From JAAXKN01 sp050259615 (GTDB lineage: Bacteria > Bacteroidota > Ignavibacteria > Ignavibacteriales > SURF-24), in NCBI GenBank assembly GCA_050259615.1, contig JBLNAZ010000101.1:1-64000 (forward strand): 64,000 bases of DNA, written 5' to 3'. Each line of letters begins with the position of its first letter. The stretch's first letter is position 1. Made by a program: the position numbers and the translations under genes. Shown piece after piece: positions 1 to 8,039 of this stretch. Below the pieces are notes generated by a model. It did not search any database. It had not been told where the DNA came from and saw only the letters and a program-made list of their open reading frames with translations.

Positions 1-150
1 CATCTTTGTTTTTGAATTTTTGTTCAACTTCTTTACATCCGCTGAACTTTTACTTCATCTGAAGACGAACCCTCTTTGATTCACTTTTTACTTCAATCTT
101 TTTCAGAACATCTCTTTTCTTCTTTAGCATTTGCTTTCGAAAAGAGGCTA

Positions 151-181
151 CAAATCTAATAAACTCATCGCCTTTTGTCAA
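151..181 (-). promoter_or_regulatory. Near-consensus leftward promoter
   Basis: On the minus strand TTGACA (181-176) is followed by exactly 17 bp and then TAGATTTG (158-151). The -10 box fits both the sigma-70 form TAnnnT and the Bacteroidota form TAnnTTTG. Upstream (positions 182-215) the minus strand is rich in A and T tracts resembling an UP element. Transcription would start near 146 and run out of the window, with at least about 145 nt of untranslated leader. Such a strong promoter with a long leader is typical of rRNA or tRNA operons, but that identity is an inference because the downstream gene is not visible. Confidence 0.7.
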
Positions 182-481
182 GAGTTTTCTTCAGGTTATT
201 TTTATTTATTCCAAAAGAAATACAGGTCCTTTACAAAAGCCGCTATTAATTAACCGCACCCTGCGCTTTATAGCTACCGCTAATACTGCTCAATCCGGCT
301 TTTGCCTCAGAACGAAAAAGCCGGGAACCAAGTTTCAACTGCATTGTTTAACTGCAGGATTTTTCTTCCAGGCTTTAAGAGTCTAATAAGTTTGTTTGTC
401 TCTGTGCTTCGGGTAATATGCGACTAAAACTTTTGTTTTGCTAGGGAAAAATTTGTCCCATTTACAGTGGCTTATTAATTC

Positions 482-630
482 TGTTTTTAACTATATTTTT
501 TGTTATTTTAGAATCGGCCCTGTGACTATTGACAATAAATCGTTTTTTATTGTATTTTATTATTAAGATTTAAAGATATTTTGCTCTGGAATTTGAATCC
601 TTTCCATGATTTTTTTGTTTTTAACTATAT
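482..630 (+). repeat. Two copies of a 15-bp direct repeat in the leader region
   Basis: TGTTTTTAACTATAT occurs at 482-496 and again, perfectly, at 616-630. The second copy is followed directly by an AGGAGG box (632-637) that has no start codon at usable distance. The copies flank the putative promoter at 529-558. They could be regulator sites or the remains of a duplicated leader; nothing in the sequence decides between these. Confidence 0.55.
529..558 (+). promoter_or_regulatory. Possible promoter for the small gene at 710
   Basis: TTGACA at 529-534 is followed by 18 bp and TATTTT at 553-558. This would give a start point near 566 and a leader of about 145 nt before the first gene. The -35 is perfect, but the -10 is AT-rich and not distinctive in this sequence context, so the call is tentative. 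Confidence 0.35.
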
Positions 631-709
631 CAGGAGGATTTATAGCATTAGATTGATACGATGAACAAAAGAAGATTTTTATTTTAATAACTAGAAAAGG
701 ATGGGTATA

Positions 710-958
710 ATGAAAACAATTAAATCGAAAATCGACAATCCATTATCCGATTTAATCAGCGATGAGATTTACGAGCTCCTGAATTCGAAAGGTTTGATTG
801 ATGAAAAGTCTGTCAGAGATTACCAGATCCGAAATAAGTTTAAGGAATTAAGAGCCACGAAACTCAGTGCCAGCGATGCTATTGATGCTCTCAGAGAGGA
901 ATATCCATATTTGCAATTTGATACAATCAGAAAAATTGTTTATCAGATTCATAAATAA
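710..958 (+). CDS. Small HTH-like protein of unknown function
   Basis: An 82-residue basic protein that I do not recognise. The C-terminal half (about residues 40-80, with the pattern LRATKLSASDAIDALREEY ending in TIRKIVYQ) looks like the recognition region of a small helix-turn-helix protein, in the style of Mor/transposon-type HTH tails, so DNA binding is plausible but inferred. The start at 710 is preferred over the in-frame ATG at 701 because AGAAAAGG at 693-700 then sits 9 nt upstream, whereas it would abut the earlier ATG. The gene is monocistronic: it follows a long leader and is closed by a strong terminator at 1019-1050. No signal peptide or membrane segment is present. Confidence 0.7.
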   Translation: MKTIKSKIDNPLSDLISDEIYELLNSKGLIDEKSVRDYQIRNKFKELRATKLSASDAIDALREEYPYLQFDTIRKIVYQIHK

Positions 959-1018
959 AGTTTTTTGAATTCATGACTCAACAAAGTTCTCTCCCCAGAA
1001 CTTTGATTTAACGAGTCG

Positions 1019-1050
1019 GCCCAGTGTCCCCCCAACACTGGGCTTTTTTT
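1019..1050 (+). terminator. Rho-independent terminator
   Basis: A perfect 9-bp stem, GCCCAGTGT (1019-1027) with ACACTGGGC (1035-1043), has a 7-nt loop and is followed by seven T residues (1044-1050). It separates the small gene at 710-958 from the DUF3098-like gene. Confidence 0.92.
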
Positions 1051-1076
1051 AATCTCTTATTTTGGAACACATTTAT

Positions 1077-1364
1077 ATGGCTAAAGTAGTAAAGAAAACC
1101 ACGACAAGACCCGTAAAAAAAACTTATTCATCCCCTTTCAGTACTTACTGGGTAAAAGAAAATTATTATCTGCTCCTTCTGGGAGCTCTTTTCCTCATAG
1201 CGGGCTTCTTTGTAATGTCCCTCGGCAAATGGGATAACCCGGTTTCACTGGTGCTTTCACCAATTCTTCTTGTAGTAGGCTATCTGGTTGTACTGCCTGC
1301 CGCAATATTTTTTAGAAAAAAACAGATAGCTAAGAAGGCAGACAATGTTCCTGGGCAAAGTTAA
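1077..1364 (+). CDS. DUF3098-like two-helix membrane protein
   Basis: A 95-residue integral membrane protein with a basic N-terminus (KVVKK...RPVKK), two hydrophobic helices (about residues 28-48 and 56-77) and a basic cytoplasmic tail. The second helix with its SPILLVVGYLVV core resembles the short DUF3098 proteins of Bacteroidota, whose function is unknown. I start at the ATG at 1077; an in-frame TTG at 1062 would add five residues, but ATG is the likelier start although both lack a strong Shine-Dalgarno sequence. Its last 20 nt overlap the next gene, which suggests translational coupling with the microcompartment-type protein. Confidence 0.75.
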   Translation: MAKVVKKTTTRPVKKTYSSPFSTYWVKENYYLLLLGALFLIAGFFVMSLGKWDNPVSLVLSPILLVVGYLVVLPAAIFFRKKQIAKKADNVPGQS

Positions 1365-1620
1365 GGGTAACGTAATATCGACACAGAAGAACCAGTACCT
1401 CTCAGGTCAGAAGCTTCTTCTGGTGCAGAAAGTTGATCTGGAGGGTAATTTCATCGGCAGTAAAGACGTTATCGCTCTTGATCTTATCGATTCAGGCATC
1501 GGCGACACAGTTCTGGTGGCACAGGAGGGGGATGCCGTTCAGCAGATACTAGGACATAATAAGGCTCCGGTTAATACGATCATTGTTGCAATTGTTGATG
1601 ATGTGGACATAGGAAAATAA
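1345..1620 (+). CDS. EutN/CcmL-family BMC vertex (pentamer) protein
   Basis: This 91-residue protein has the whole compact beta-barrel of the EutN/CcmL family (BMC-P), which caps the vertices of carboxysomes and metabolosomes. Family hallmarks are the N-terminal GKVKGNVISTQKN strand, the GQKLLLVQ strand, GIGDTVLVAQEGDAVQQILG and the C-terminal APVNTIIVAIVDDVDI. The start is supported by AGAAGG at 1333-1338, 7 nt before the ATG. It overlaps the DUF3098-like gene by 20 nt and precedes dprA by 24 nt. No BMC-H shell gene is nearby, so it is a satellite copy. The family call is firm; assembly into a shell is inferred. Confidence 0.9.
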   Translation: MFLGKVKGNVISTQKNQYLSGQKLLLVQKVDLEGNFIGSKDVIALDLIDSGIGDTVLVAQEGDAVQQILGHNKAPVNTIIVAIVDDVDIGK

Positions 1621-1644
1621 CCCTAATAAAACCGGTCTTTTAAA

Positions 1645-2769
1645 GTGACAAAGCTTTCTTTTGAGCAACTTGTCTCACTCAGACTCCTCCTCAGCGTGGA
1701 AGGCATTGGACCGGGCAAGATCAGAAACCTGCTTGCCCAATTCAAATCCCTCGATACTATACTTTCAGCCAGCCAAAATGAACTGGTAAAGACCGATCAG
1801 ATCAGCCAGATCCTGGCTCGGAGAATAAGACAAGCTTCCTTTTCGCGTGATTTAATCAGAAAGAAAATCCAGGACGAGACCACCAGGCTGGATAAAATGG
1901 GAGCCTGCATTGTTACCATATGGGATAAAAGCTATCCCTCACTCCTGAAGAAAATCTACGATCCGCCTTTGATTTTATACACTCTGGGCTCCTTTACAGA
2001 AAGTGATAATTACCCCGTTGCCGTAGTCGGCACACGCCAGCCATCTAATTATGGTAAGATCCAGGCTGAACGGTTTTCTTCTGACTTAAGCCGGCAGGGA
2101 ATTACGGTTGTAAGCGGCATGGCACGCGGTATAGATTCCATTGCCCACCGTGCGGTTCTTAAAGAAGGAGGACGCACTATTGCTGTAATAGGTTCGGGTC
2201 TGGATATAATTTATCCTCCCGAGAACAGGCAGCTTTTCCATGATATTGCAGATAATGGCCTCATAATTACAGAGTTTGAACTTGGGACAAATCCCGATGC
2301 ACAGAACTTCCCCAGGAGAAACAGAATTATTTCAGGACTTTCACTCGGGACAATAATCATTGAATCGGGCATTACAGGAGGCGCCATGCAGACGGCAGCT
2401 TTCGCTCTGGAGCAGAATAGAGAGGTTTTTGCCGTGCCGGGCAATCTTGGTGTAAGACAAAGCGAGGGTACAAATGCCCTTATTCAAAGAAGCGGAGCTA
2501 AACTTGTATGCGGAATTGATGACATAATTCAGGAACTTGAAATAAAGCTTAAACCTGTCACAGGGAAAAACATCCCAAAGGCATCTGAAGAGGAACTGAA
2601 TATGTTTGAAGAGAAGCTTTTAGCCTGCCTCGACAAAGAACCAAAACAGATCGACGTCATCTCGGCAGCCTCCAGCCTGTCGACCTCCGACTGCCTGGTC
2701 TATCTTCTTTCGCTTGAATTTAAGGGGCTTATTAAACAGTATCCTGGCAAAATGTTCGCAGTAGTATAG
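1645..2769 (+). CDS. dprA: DNA-processing protein DprA
   Basis: A 374-residue DprA/Smf protein, which loads RecA on incoming single-stranded DNA during natural transformation. An N-terminal SAM/HhH-like region (about 1-65) precedes the Rossmann domain, whose signatures are the VGTRQPSNYG strand, SGMARGIDSIAHRAVL, GSGLDIIYPPENRQLF and GAMQTAAFALEQNREVFAVPGN. A C-terminal winged-helix-like DprA-WH region follows (about 310-374). The start is GTG at 1645. It runs on from the vertex-protein gene and ends 17 nt from the convergent rarA, with no terminator between them. Confidence 0.95.
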   Translation: MTKLSFEQLVSLRLLLSVEGIGPGKIRNLLAQFKSLDTILSASQNELVKTDQISQILARRIRQASFSRDLIRKKIQDETTRLDKMGACIVTIWDKSYPSLLKKIYDPPLILYTLGSFTESDNYPVAVVGTRQPSNYGKIQAERFSSDLSRQGITVVSGMARGIDSIAHRAVLKEGGRTIAVIGSGLDIIYPPENRQLFHDIADNGLIITEFELGTNPDAQNFPRRNRIISGLSLGTIIIESGITGGAMQTAAFALEQNREVFAVPGNLGVRQSEGTNALIQRSGAKLVCGIDDIIQELEIKLKPVTGKNIPKASEEELNMFEEKLLACLDKEPKQIDVISAASSLSTSDCLVYLLSLEFKGLIKQYPGKMFAVV

Positions 2770-2786
2770 CTCCAGAGCACCCCCGC

Positions 2787-4076
2787 TTAATACTTCTTTT
2801 TATTTTTCCAGAGGGCCTTAAGTCTTTCTTTAAGCGTTTTTTCCTGGCCGTTTTCAGAGGGATTATAATACTGCTTTCCCCGCAGCTCATCAGGAAGGTA
2901 ATCCTTTTCAATAAAATTCCTTTCAAAGTCGTGCGGGTACTGATACTCTTTTCCATATCCCAGCTCCTTCATGAGCTTTGTGGGTGCATTCCTTAAGTGC
3001 AAAGGCACCGGGTAAAGAGGCTTGCTTCTTACGTCCGAGAGAGCCTGTTCAATTCCCATATATGATGCATTGCTTTTGGGAGATGAGGCAAGATACGTAA
3101 CACCTTCAGCAAGTATAATTCTCGATTCAGGCATTCCGATCTTTGAAACCGCACTGAAAATAGTTTCAGCCAGCAGGAGAGCATTTGGAGAAGCATTTCC
3201 GATATCTTCAGCGGCAAAGATGATCATTCTGCGGGCAATAAAGAGCGGGTCCTCGCCCCCTTCCAGCATTCTTGCCATCCAGTACAGGGCCGCGTCGGGA
3301 TCGCTTCCCCTGAGGCTCTTAATGAAGGCTGAGATGATATTAAAATGCTCCTCGCCGGCTTTGTCGTAGAGGATATTTTTCTTCTGGATAACATTTTCAA
3401 TGACTTCTTTTGTAATATTAACTGTTTCCTGATTTATCTGCTGCATTACGGCAGCTTCAAAAATATTCAGAAGAGTTCTGGCATCTCCGCCCGAAACATA
3501 GATCAGAAAATCTGTATTAACCGTTCCGATATTAAGGCCCGATAGGAATTCGTCCTTCTCCATTGCAAAGTTGAGTATGTTCAGGAGATCTTCTTTGGAC
3601 AGGTCGTTCAAAACGAATATCCGTACCCTGGATCTCAAAGCTGGAATTACTTCGAATGATGGATTCTCAGTTGTAGCTCCGATCAGCACAATAAGTCCCG
3701 ACTCCACTGCCGATAATAGCGCATCCTGCTGCGACTTATTGAAGCGGTGAATTTCATCGATAAACAGGATGGTTCTTTTCCCAAAGAGTTTATTCTGCTC
3801 GGAAAGAGAAATTATTTCCCTTATATCCTTTACCCCCGAAGAAACCGCATTTATCTGGTGGAACTCCGACTTTGTCTGCCGGGCAATAATCTTGGCAATT
3901 GTAGTCTTACCCGTTCCCGGAGGCCCCCAGAGTATAAATGAGCTGAGGGTATCGTTTTCAATCATCAGGCGGATCGGTTTGCCTTTGCCTAAAAGGGCCT
4001 CCTGGCCGCGGAAGTCTTTCAGTTCTTCCGGGCGTACCCTTTCAGCCAGTGGAATATGGGGAATCTCTTTTTTCAT
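2787..4076 (-). CDS. rarA: Replication-associated recombination protein A
   Basis: A 429-residue AAA+ ATPase of the RarA/MgsA family, which acts at stalled replication forks. The Walker A motif GPPGTGKTT is at residues 51-59, Walker B is in LFIDEIHRFNKSQQDALL, and sensor 1 is in IGATTENPSFE. The C-terminal MgsA region contains YWMARMLEGGEDPLFIARR and LRNAPTKLMKELGYGKEYQYPH. It is the last gene of a tight minus-strand unit: its ATG (4076) directly follows the stop of the ftsB-like gene. RarA also resembles RuvB (encoded at 25300), but the C-terminal domain is diagnostic. Confidence 0.95.
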   Translation of the reverse strand: MKKEIPHIPLAERVRPEELKDFRGQEALLGKGKPIRLMIENDTLSSFILWGPPGTGKTTIAKIIARQTKSEFHQINAVSSGVKDIREIISLSEQNKLFGKRTILFIDEIHRFNKSQQDALLSAVESGLIVLIGATTENPSFEVIPALRSRVRIFVLNDLSKEDLLNILNFAMEKDEFLSGLNIGTVNTDFLIYVSGGDARTLLNIFEAAVMQQINQETVNITKEVIENVIQKKNILYDKAGEEHFNIISAFIKSLRGSDPDAALYWMARMLEGGEDPLFIARRMIIFAAEDIGNASPNALLLAETIFSAVSKIGMPESRIILAEGVTYLASSPKSNASYMGIEQALSDVRSKPLYPVPLHLRNAPTKLMKELGYGKEYQYPHDFERNFIEKDYLPDELRGKQYYNPSENGQEKTLKERLKALWKNKKKY

Positions 4077-4373
4077 CTACTTTTCTTCGATCCTGTAAAC
4101 TTTTTCACCCTTGCGTACCATGTGATACTTTTCCCTTGCAACCTCTTCAATCTTTGAATCCCTGGTTTTAAGAGAATCGATCTCTGCCCTTAAGAGCTGA
4201 TTTTTTCCTTCCACTTCTGAAATCTTTCCCAGGAGCTCTTTCTTCTGACTGAAGAGCTTGTAGTACTGCAGAATTCCGAACCTGTAAAAGAAGAAGAATG
4301 CCAAGGTCAGAACTAAAACAGCTGCAGCTGCTATAGCTATTTTTTTATTCCTGAAAATTTTTGGGATCTGCAT
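4077..4373 (-). CDS. FtsB/DivIC-family septum-formation initiator
   Basis: A 98-residue bitopic membrane protein. A short basic cytoplasmic N-terminus is followed by one transmembrane helix (about residues 11-30) and a periplasmic coiled coil (about 34-72). The tail EEVAREKYHMVRKGEKVYRIEE carries the family signature (AREKYxMVKxGExVY). Such proteins join FtsL and FtsQ/DivIB in the divisome. It is packed between ddl (2-nt gap) and rarA (no gap), so it is probably cotranscribed with both. Confidence 0.88.
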   Translation of the reverse strand: MQIPKIFRNKKIAIAAAAVLVLTLAFFFFYRFGILQYYKLFSQKKELLGKISEVEGKNQLLRAEIDSLKTRDSKIEEVAREKYHMVRKGEKVYRIEEK

Positions 4374-4375
4374 TT

Positions 4376-5380
4376 TTAAAGTGACAGTTTTATTATTTTT
4401 TCAAGCAGTTCATTAAAGCTCATCCCCATGGCTTTAGCCATTTTGGGAACAAGGCTTGTATCGGTCATTCCGGGCAGTGTGTTAACTTCCAGGCAGTACA
4501 TCTTTTCATCTTCTGTCAGTCTGAAGTCAAACCTGCTGTATGCCTTGCATCCAACAGCCTTAAAGGCCATGATTGCCTGCTCCTGCAGACTGCTTGTAAC
4601 CTCTTCTGAGAGCTGGGCAGGAACGATGTATTCAGTCATTCCGTGAGTATACTTGCATTCATAATCATAAAGCTCATGCTTAGGCTTGATCTCAAGAACA
4701 GGAAGCGCCATTTTGTCGAGCACTGTAACCGTGACCTCACGGCCCGGGATAAATTCCTCAACAACAACGGATTCCGAATATTTGAGTGCAAGCTTTACTG
4801 CATCGTCAATCTGGCTTTCATTATTGCAGACGGTAAGTCCTATGGTTGATCCTCCTTCATTAGGCTTTATGACACAGGGATACCCCAGCAGCTTGTTCAC
4901 TTTATCCCTTGCAACCGCCTCGTCGTAGTCGTGCGGGGTTATGACAAACCATTTGGGCGTCAGTACGCCATAGTGCTGGAACATAATTTTCGTCATGCTC
5001 TTATCCATAGCAAGTGAACTTGCTAGCACTCCTGAGCCTGTATATTTTATTCCCCTTAATTCGAGTAGCGACTGAATGGTTCCGTCTTCTCCCCACCTGC
5101 CATGCAGTGCAAGAAAAGCCAGATCCACGCCGTCGAAAAGCGGTGAATTAATTGCAGTTATGCAGTTTCTGTTGCTGATCTCAGTAAAGTCTTTTTCTTC
5201 AAAAAGCAGCTCGGGATCTTCCGGCTGATTAAGTCCGTATGCCGGGTCAATGGCCTTTACATTATAACCTGAATCCTTAAGCGCCTTATAAATGGATTTT
5301 CCGGAATGTTTTGAAACTTCTCTTTCTGGTGATGTTCCGCCTAATAACAGTGCAATCTTAATGTTTTTATTCTCGCTCAT
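4376..5380 (-). CDS. ddl: D-alanine-D-alanine ligase
   Basis: A 334-residue ATP-grasp enzyme that makes the D-Ala-D-Ala dipeptide of peptidoglycan. Visible hallmarks are LLGGTSPEREVSKHSG at the N-terminus, ALHGRWGEDGTIQSLLEL, the YTGSGVLASSLAMDKSMTK loop, the ATP-binding CVIKPNEGGSTIGL, VVEEFIPGREVTV and the metal-binding CLEVNTLPGMTDTSLVPKMA near the C-terminus. It is the wall-synthesis member of a unit with ftsB-like and rarA downstream; 27 nt separate it from the aldolase gene upstream. Confidence 0.95.
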   Translation of the reverse strand: MSENKNIKIALLLGGTSPEREVSKHSGKSIYKALKDSGYNVKAIDPAYGLNQPEDPELLFEEKDFTEISNRNCITAINSPLFDGVDLAFLALHGRWGEDGTIQSLLELRGIKYTGSGVLASSLAMDKSMTKIMFQHYGVLTPKWFVITPHDYDEAVARDKVNKLLGYPCVIKPNEGGSTIGLTVCNNESQIDDAVKLALKYSESVVVEEFIPGREVTVTVLDKMALPVLEIKPKHELYDYECKYTHGMTEYIVPAQLSEEVTSSLQEQAIMAFKAVGCKAYSRFDFRLTEDEKMYCLEVNTLPGMTDTSLVPKMAKAMGMSFNELLEKIIKLSL

Positions 5381-5407
5381 ATCCTAATCGTTTCATTTAT
5401 TATAAAA

Positions 5408-6055
5408 TTATTTATTTAACTTAAGTCCATAAACTCTTTCTGCAATATCATAAAGTTTCCTGAGGCTTTCGCCCGACAAAGGCTTTTCCCCGCCGAGACT
5501 TCTTGCAACGTAGAGAGTCTGAGCAGCGTGTTCGAGTTTCTCCATCTTAAAGTACGCCTCCTTAACGCTGCGCCCAATTGTAACAGCCCCGTGGTTCTCT
5601 AGCAAAAATGCCCAGGATGAATGTATATGAGGCCTGATAGATTCAGGCAGTTCATCAGTTGAAGGGGTGCCGTATTTGCAGAGCGGGACCTTGCCAAGCG
5701 AAAGAATGACTTCAGGGAAAACCGGTTTTCCGAAACCCTCACCCCTTGTTGAAGCAAAAGCAGTTGAATAGACCGGATGGCAGTGTATTACAGAATTAAC
5801 GTCTTTTCTTTCACGGTAAGCCAGCAGATGGATTTTAACCTCCGTAGATACCTTACCCTTTCCCTCAAGAAGATGCCCGTCGAGGTCAATTTCCAGAAGG
5901 TCGTGCTCTTCGACTTCCCCTTTGCATTTTGCCGAAGGAGTAATAAGTATTCTGTCCTCAGACAGTCTTGCCGAGAGGTTACCGTCGTATGCAGCTACAA
6001 ACCCCTTTGCATAAACCCTGTGGCAGGCTTCAATCAATTCCTGGCGTACGGTCAT
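5408..6055 (-). CDS. Class II aldolase, L-fuculose-1-phosphate aldolase type
   Basis: A 215-residue class II aldolase/adducin-domain protein, the same length as E. coli FucA. The active-site pattern also matches FucA: catalytic Glu72 in STEVKIHL, and zinc ligands His91 and His93 (HCHP) and His155 (ENHGAV), with the phosphate-binding GNLS at 25-28. FucA splits L-fuculose-1-phosphate into dihydroxyacetone phosphate and L-lactaldehyde. Relatives act on rhamnulose-1-phosphate, ribulose-5-phosphate or methylthioribulose-1-phosphate, so the substrate is not settled. Its start overlaps the end of the oxidoreductase gene by 26 nt. FucA-type aldolases are core enzymes of PVM-type microcompartments, which matters because BMC-like genes lie at 1345 and 17828. 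Confidence 0.85.
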   Translation of the reverse strand: MTVRQELIEACHRVYAKGFVAAYDGNLSARLSEDRILITPSAKCKGEVEEHDLLEIDLDGHLLEGKGKVSTEVKIHLLAYRERKDVNSVIHCHPVYSTAFASTRGEGFGKPVFPEVILSLGKVPLCKYGTPSTDELPESIRPHIHSSWAFLLENHGAVTIGRSVKEAYFKMEKLEHAAQTLYVARSLGGEKPLSGESLRKLYDIAERVYGLKLNK

Positions 6056-7040
6056 TTTTACCTTCCAGCTCTTCCATCAATTTCATATTTATCAGCCCAT
6101 CCCTTCCGGTCACAAGAAGAGGTTTATCAGTTAAAAACGACTTCTGGAAAGCGCGTAAGGCAAAAAGCAGTTTATTTCCTCTTTTCCTGAATGCCTTCCG
6201 GGCCTCCCCGCTGAGGTCAATTGTCAGCTTGCACGGGTGGCTGCTCCGGCCGATCAGGTTCTCAATGCTTATGGCTCCGTTGTAACCTAATATTTCAACT
6301 CTGTTGAAGGCTTTTTTTGTATTAAAAGAAACGTTAAAAAAGCCGTATCCGCTTTTCTGATATTTTGCTATTGCTGCTGCAAAATCATCCACTTCGCTTT
6401 TATAAATGATATTATCGGTAACTCCTGAAATAGAGGTAATTTCACCTCCGAAATAAATCAGAAGGTCGAGCAGATGCGTACCAATATCCCTCAAAGCCCC
6501 GCCGCCGCTTAACATCTTATTAAAACGGAAGTTTTCGTTCGGAGCATAATCGGTGTTAAAATTTGCCGAAACAGATACTATTTTTCCCAGCATTCCCTTT
6601 TCAATTATCTCCCTGGCCTTAATAACCAGAGGGTGAAACCTGTATACATAATTAACGCCGAACTTCACATTCATCTCTTCGCATACCTTCACCATTTCTT
6701 CGGCCTGGAGAGAATTTACCGCCAGAGGCTTCTCGCAAAGAATGTGCTTGCCGGCTCTGGCTGCCTTTATAACCTGAGCGTAATGGTGCAGGTTTGCGCT
6801 TGCAACATAAACGCAGTCAATGTCACTTTTTAAGAACTCATCAAAATCGTTATAACAGTTCTGAACGCCGAACTTTTCGGCCAGAACCTTTGCACGGGCA
6901 ATATCGCTGCTGTAAAGAGAATTCAGCCTGCTCTTAGGCAATAGCTGAAGAGTAGGAATGATAGCCCTTTCAGCAAAATCACCGCATCCGGCAACTCCCC
7001 ATTTAAGACGCCTTATTATTTTCCCGCCAATTTTTAACAT
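6030..7040 (-). CDS. Gfo/Idh/MocA-family oxidoreductase
   Basis: A 336-residue NAD(P)-dependent dehydrogenase of the Gfo/Idh/MocA family, typically acting on sugars, inositols or their derivatives. The N-terminal Rossmann fold has GVAGCGDFAERAIIP; the family EKP motif is in HILCEKPLAVNS; the C-terminal alpha/beta domain contains GGGALRDIGTHLLDLLIYFGG. It overlaps the aldolase gene by 26 nt, so the two are translationally coupled and probably act on related carbohydrates. The substrate cannot be read from the sequence. Confidence 0.88.
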   Translation of the reverse strand: MLKIGGKIIRRLKWGVAGCGDFAERAIIPTLQLLPKSRLNSLYSSDIARAKVLAEKFGVQNCYNDFDEFLKSDIDCVYVASANLHHYAQVIKAARAGKHILCEKPLAVNSLQAEEMVKVCEEMNVKFGVNYVYRFHPLVIKAREIIEKGMLGKIVSVSANFNTDYAPNENFRFNKMLSGGGALRDIGTHLLDLLIYFGGEITSISGVTDNIIYKSEVDDFAAAIAKYQKSGYGFFNVSFNTKKAFNRVEILGYNGAISIENLIGRSSHPCKLTIDLSGEARKAFRKRGNKLLFALRAFQKSFLTDKPLLVTGRDGLINMKLMEELEGKNDRTPGID

Positions 7041-7088
7041 ACTTTATCCCCGCATTAAAGTGCCCAAAAAGAACCGGCTCTCTAAAAA

Positions 7089-8039
7089 TTAGATTTTTAA
7101 TTTTTCCAGAAGCATCATTGTCGGCCTGGAATTTTGCATTATATAAAAATGCACCGCCGGTACATTCCTGTTCAAGAGATCCTCTACCTGTCTGCACGCC
7201 CAGTTGACCCCAATTTCCATTACGTGTTCAGGTTTTGCACTTAAGATCTCTTCCGACAATTCATCCGGAATATCGATATAGAAATTCCTTGGAATATTTG
7301 TCAGCTGCGTCTTGCTGGTAATTATCTTCAGCCCCGGAATAATCGGTACTTCAATACCTTCCTGCCTGCAGCACTCCACATAATCCAGATACTTTTTGTT
7401 ATCGAAGAACATCTGGGTTACGATATATTCTGCGCCGGCATCAACTTTTTGCTTTGTATGCTTGATGTCAATTTTCATATTCGGAGCTTCAAAGTGCTTC
7501 TCCGGGTATCCGCCCACACCCACACAAAAATTCGTCGGTTTGGCATCCAGAAGGCCCTCTTCGAGATACCTTCCATGATTCATAGCCACGATCTGGCTTA
7601 CAAGCTCGTAAGCATATGCATTTGCGCTGCGGCCATAGTTCAAGGGCTTCTTAAAGGAATTTTCATCTCCTCTTATTGCAAGAACGTTATCAATTCCCAG
7701 ATAGTGGAGTTCTATAAGAAAATCCTCGGTTTCCTCGCGTGTAAAGCCCTGGCAGATGATGTGCGGTACAGCATCGATGTTGTACTTGTTCTGAATAAGC
7801 GCACAAATGCCAAGCGTACCGGGTCTTTTTCTTTTTACCCGCCTCTGAATACCGGTCGGGGTTTCTTCATATATTACTTCAGCCGCGTGGCTGGTTATAT
7901 CTATAAACGGAGGGTGATACTTTGCAATATTATCTATAACAGAAAGAAGGGCTTTTATGTCTCCCCCTCTCTGAGGTGGTATTATCTCAAAACTGATCAA
8001 TGGACCTTTTCTAACAGCAAGGTGCTCAATAACTTTCAT
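7089..8039 (-). CDS. metF: 5,10-methylenetetrahydrofolate reductase
   Basis: A 316-residue FAD-dependent TIM-barrel enzyme that reduces methylene-THF to methyl-THF for methionine synthesis. It shows SFEIIPPQRGG at the N-terminus, the ITSHAAE strand, ALIQNKYNIDAVPHIICQGFTREETEDFL, the NVLAIRGDE loop, the NFCVGVGGYPEKH strand and QMFFDNKKYLDYV. It stands alone between the aldolase/oxidoreductase pair and the acylase gene, about 50 nt upstream of the former. Confidence 0.95.
   Translation of the reverse strand: MKVIEHLAVRKGPLISFEIIPPQRGGDIKALLSVIDNIAKYHPPFIDITSHAAEVIYEETPTGIQRRVKRKRPGTLGICALIQNKYNIDAVPHIICQGFTREETEDFLIELHYLGIDNVLAIRGDENSFKKPLNYGRSANAYAYELVSQIVAMNHGRYLEEGLLDAKPTNFCVGVGGYPEKHFEAPNMKIDIKHTKQKVDAGAEYIVTQMFFDNKKYLDYVECCRQEGIEVPIIPGLKIITSKTQLTNIPRNFYIDIPDELSEEILSAKPEHVMEIGVNWACRQVEDLLNRNVPAVHFYIMQNSRPTMMLLEKLKI

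Larger units (their letters stand above)
1..700. other. 700-bp non-coding region at the left edge
   Basis: No credible coding sequence is visible on either strand in this AT-rich stretch. It holds a leftward promoter (151-181), a possible rightward promoter (529-558), a 9-bp hairpin (CCGGCTTTT at 295-303 pairing with AAAAGCCGG at 315-323) with no T tract on either side, a 15-bp direct repeat (482-496 and 616-630) and an AGGAGG Shine-Dalgarno-like box at 632-637 with no start codon at normal spacing. An 8-codon ORF at 661-687 is too short to call a gene. Positions 1-146 would be the transcribed leader of whatever lies to the left of the window. Confidence 0.6.

Noticed and set aside
295..323. 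9-bp hairpin in the left-edge region as a terminator
   Set aside because: No T tract follows it on either strand and no gene ends nearby; kept only as part of the region description.
661..687. Eight-codon ORF before the first gene
   Set aside because: Its ATG is 23 nt from the AGGAGG box, too far for initiation, and it has no conserved feature visible.
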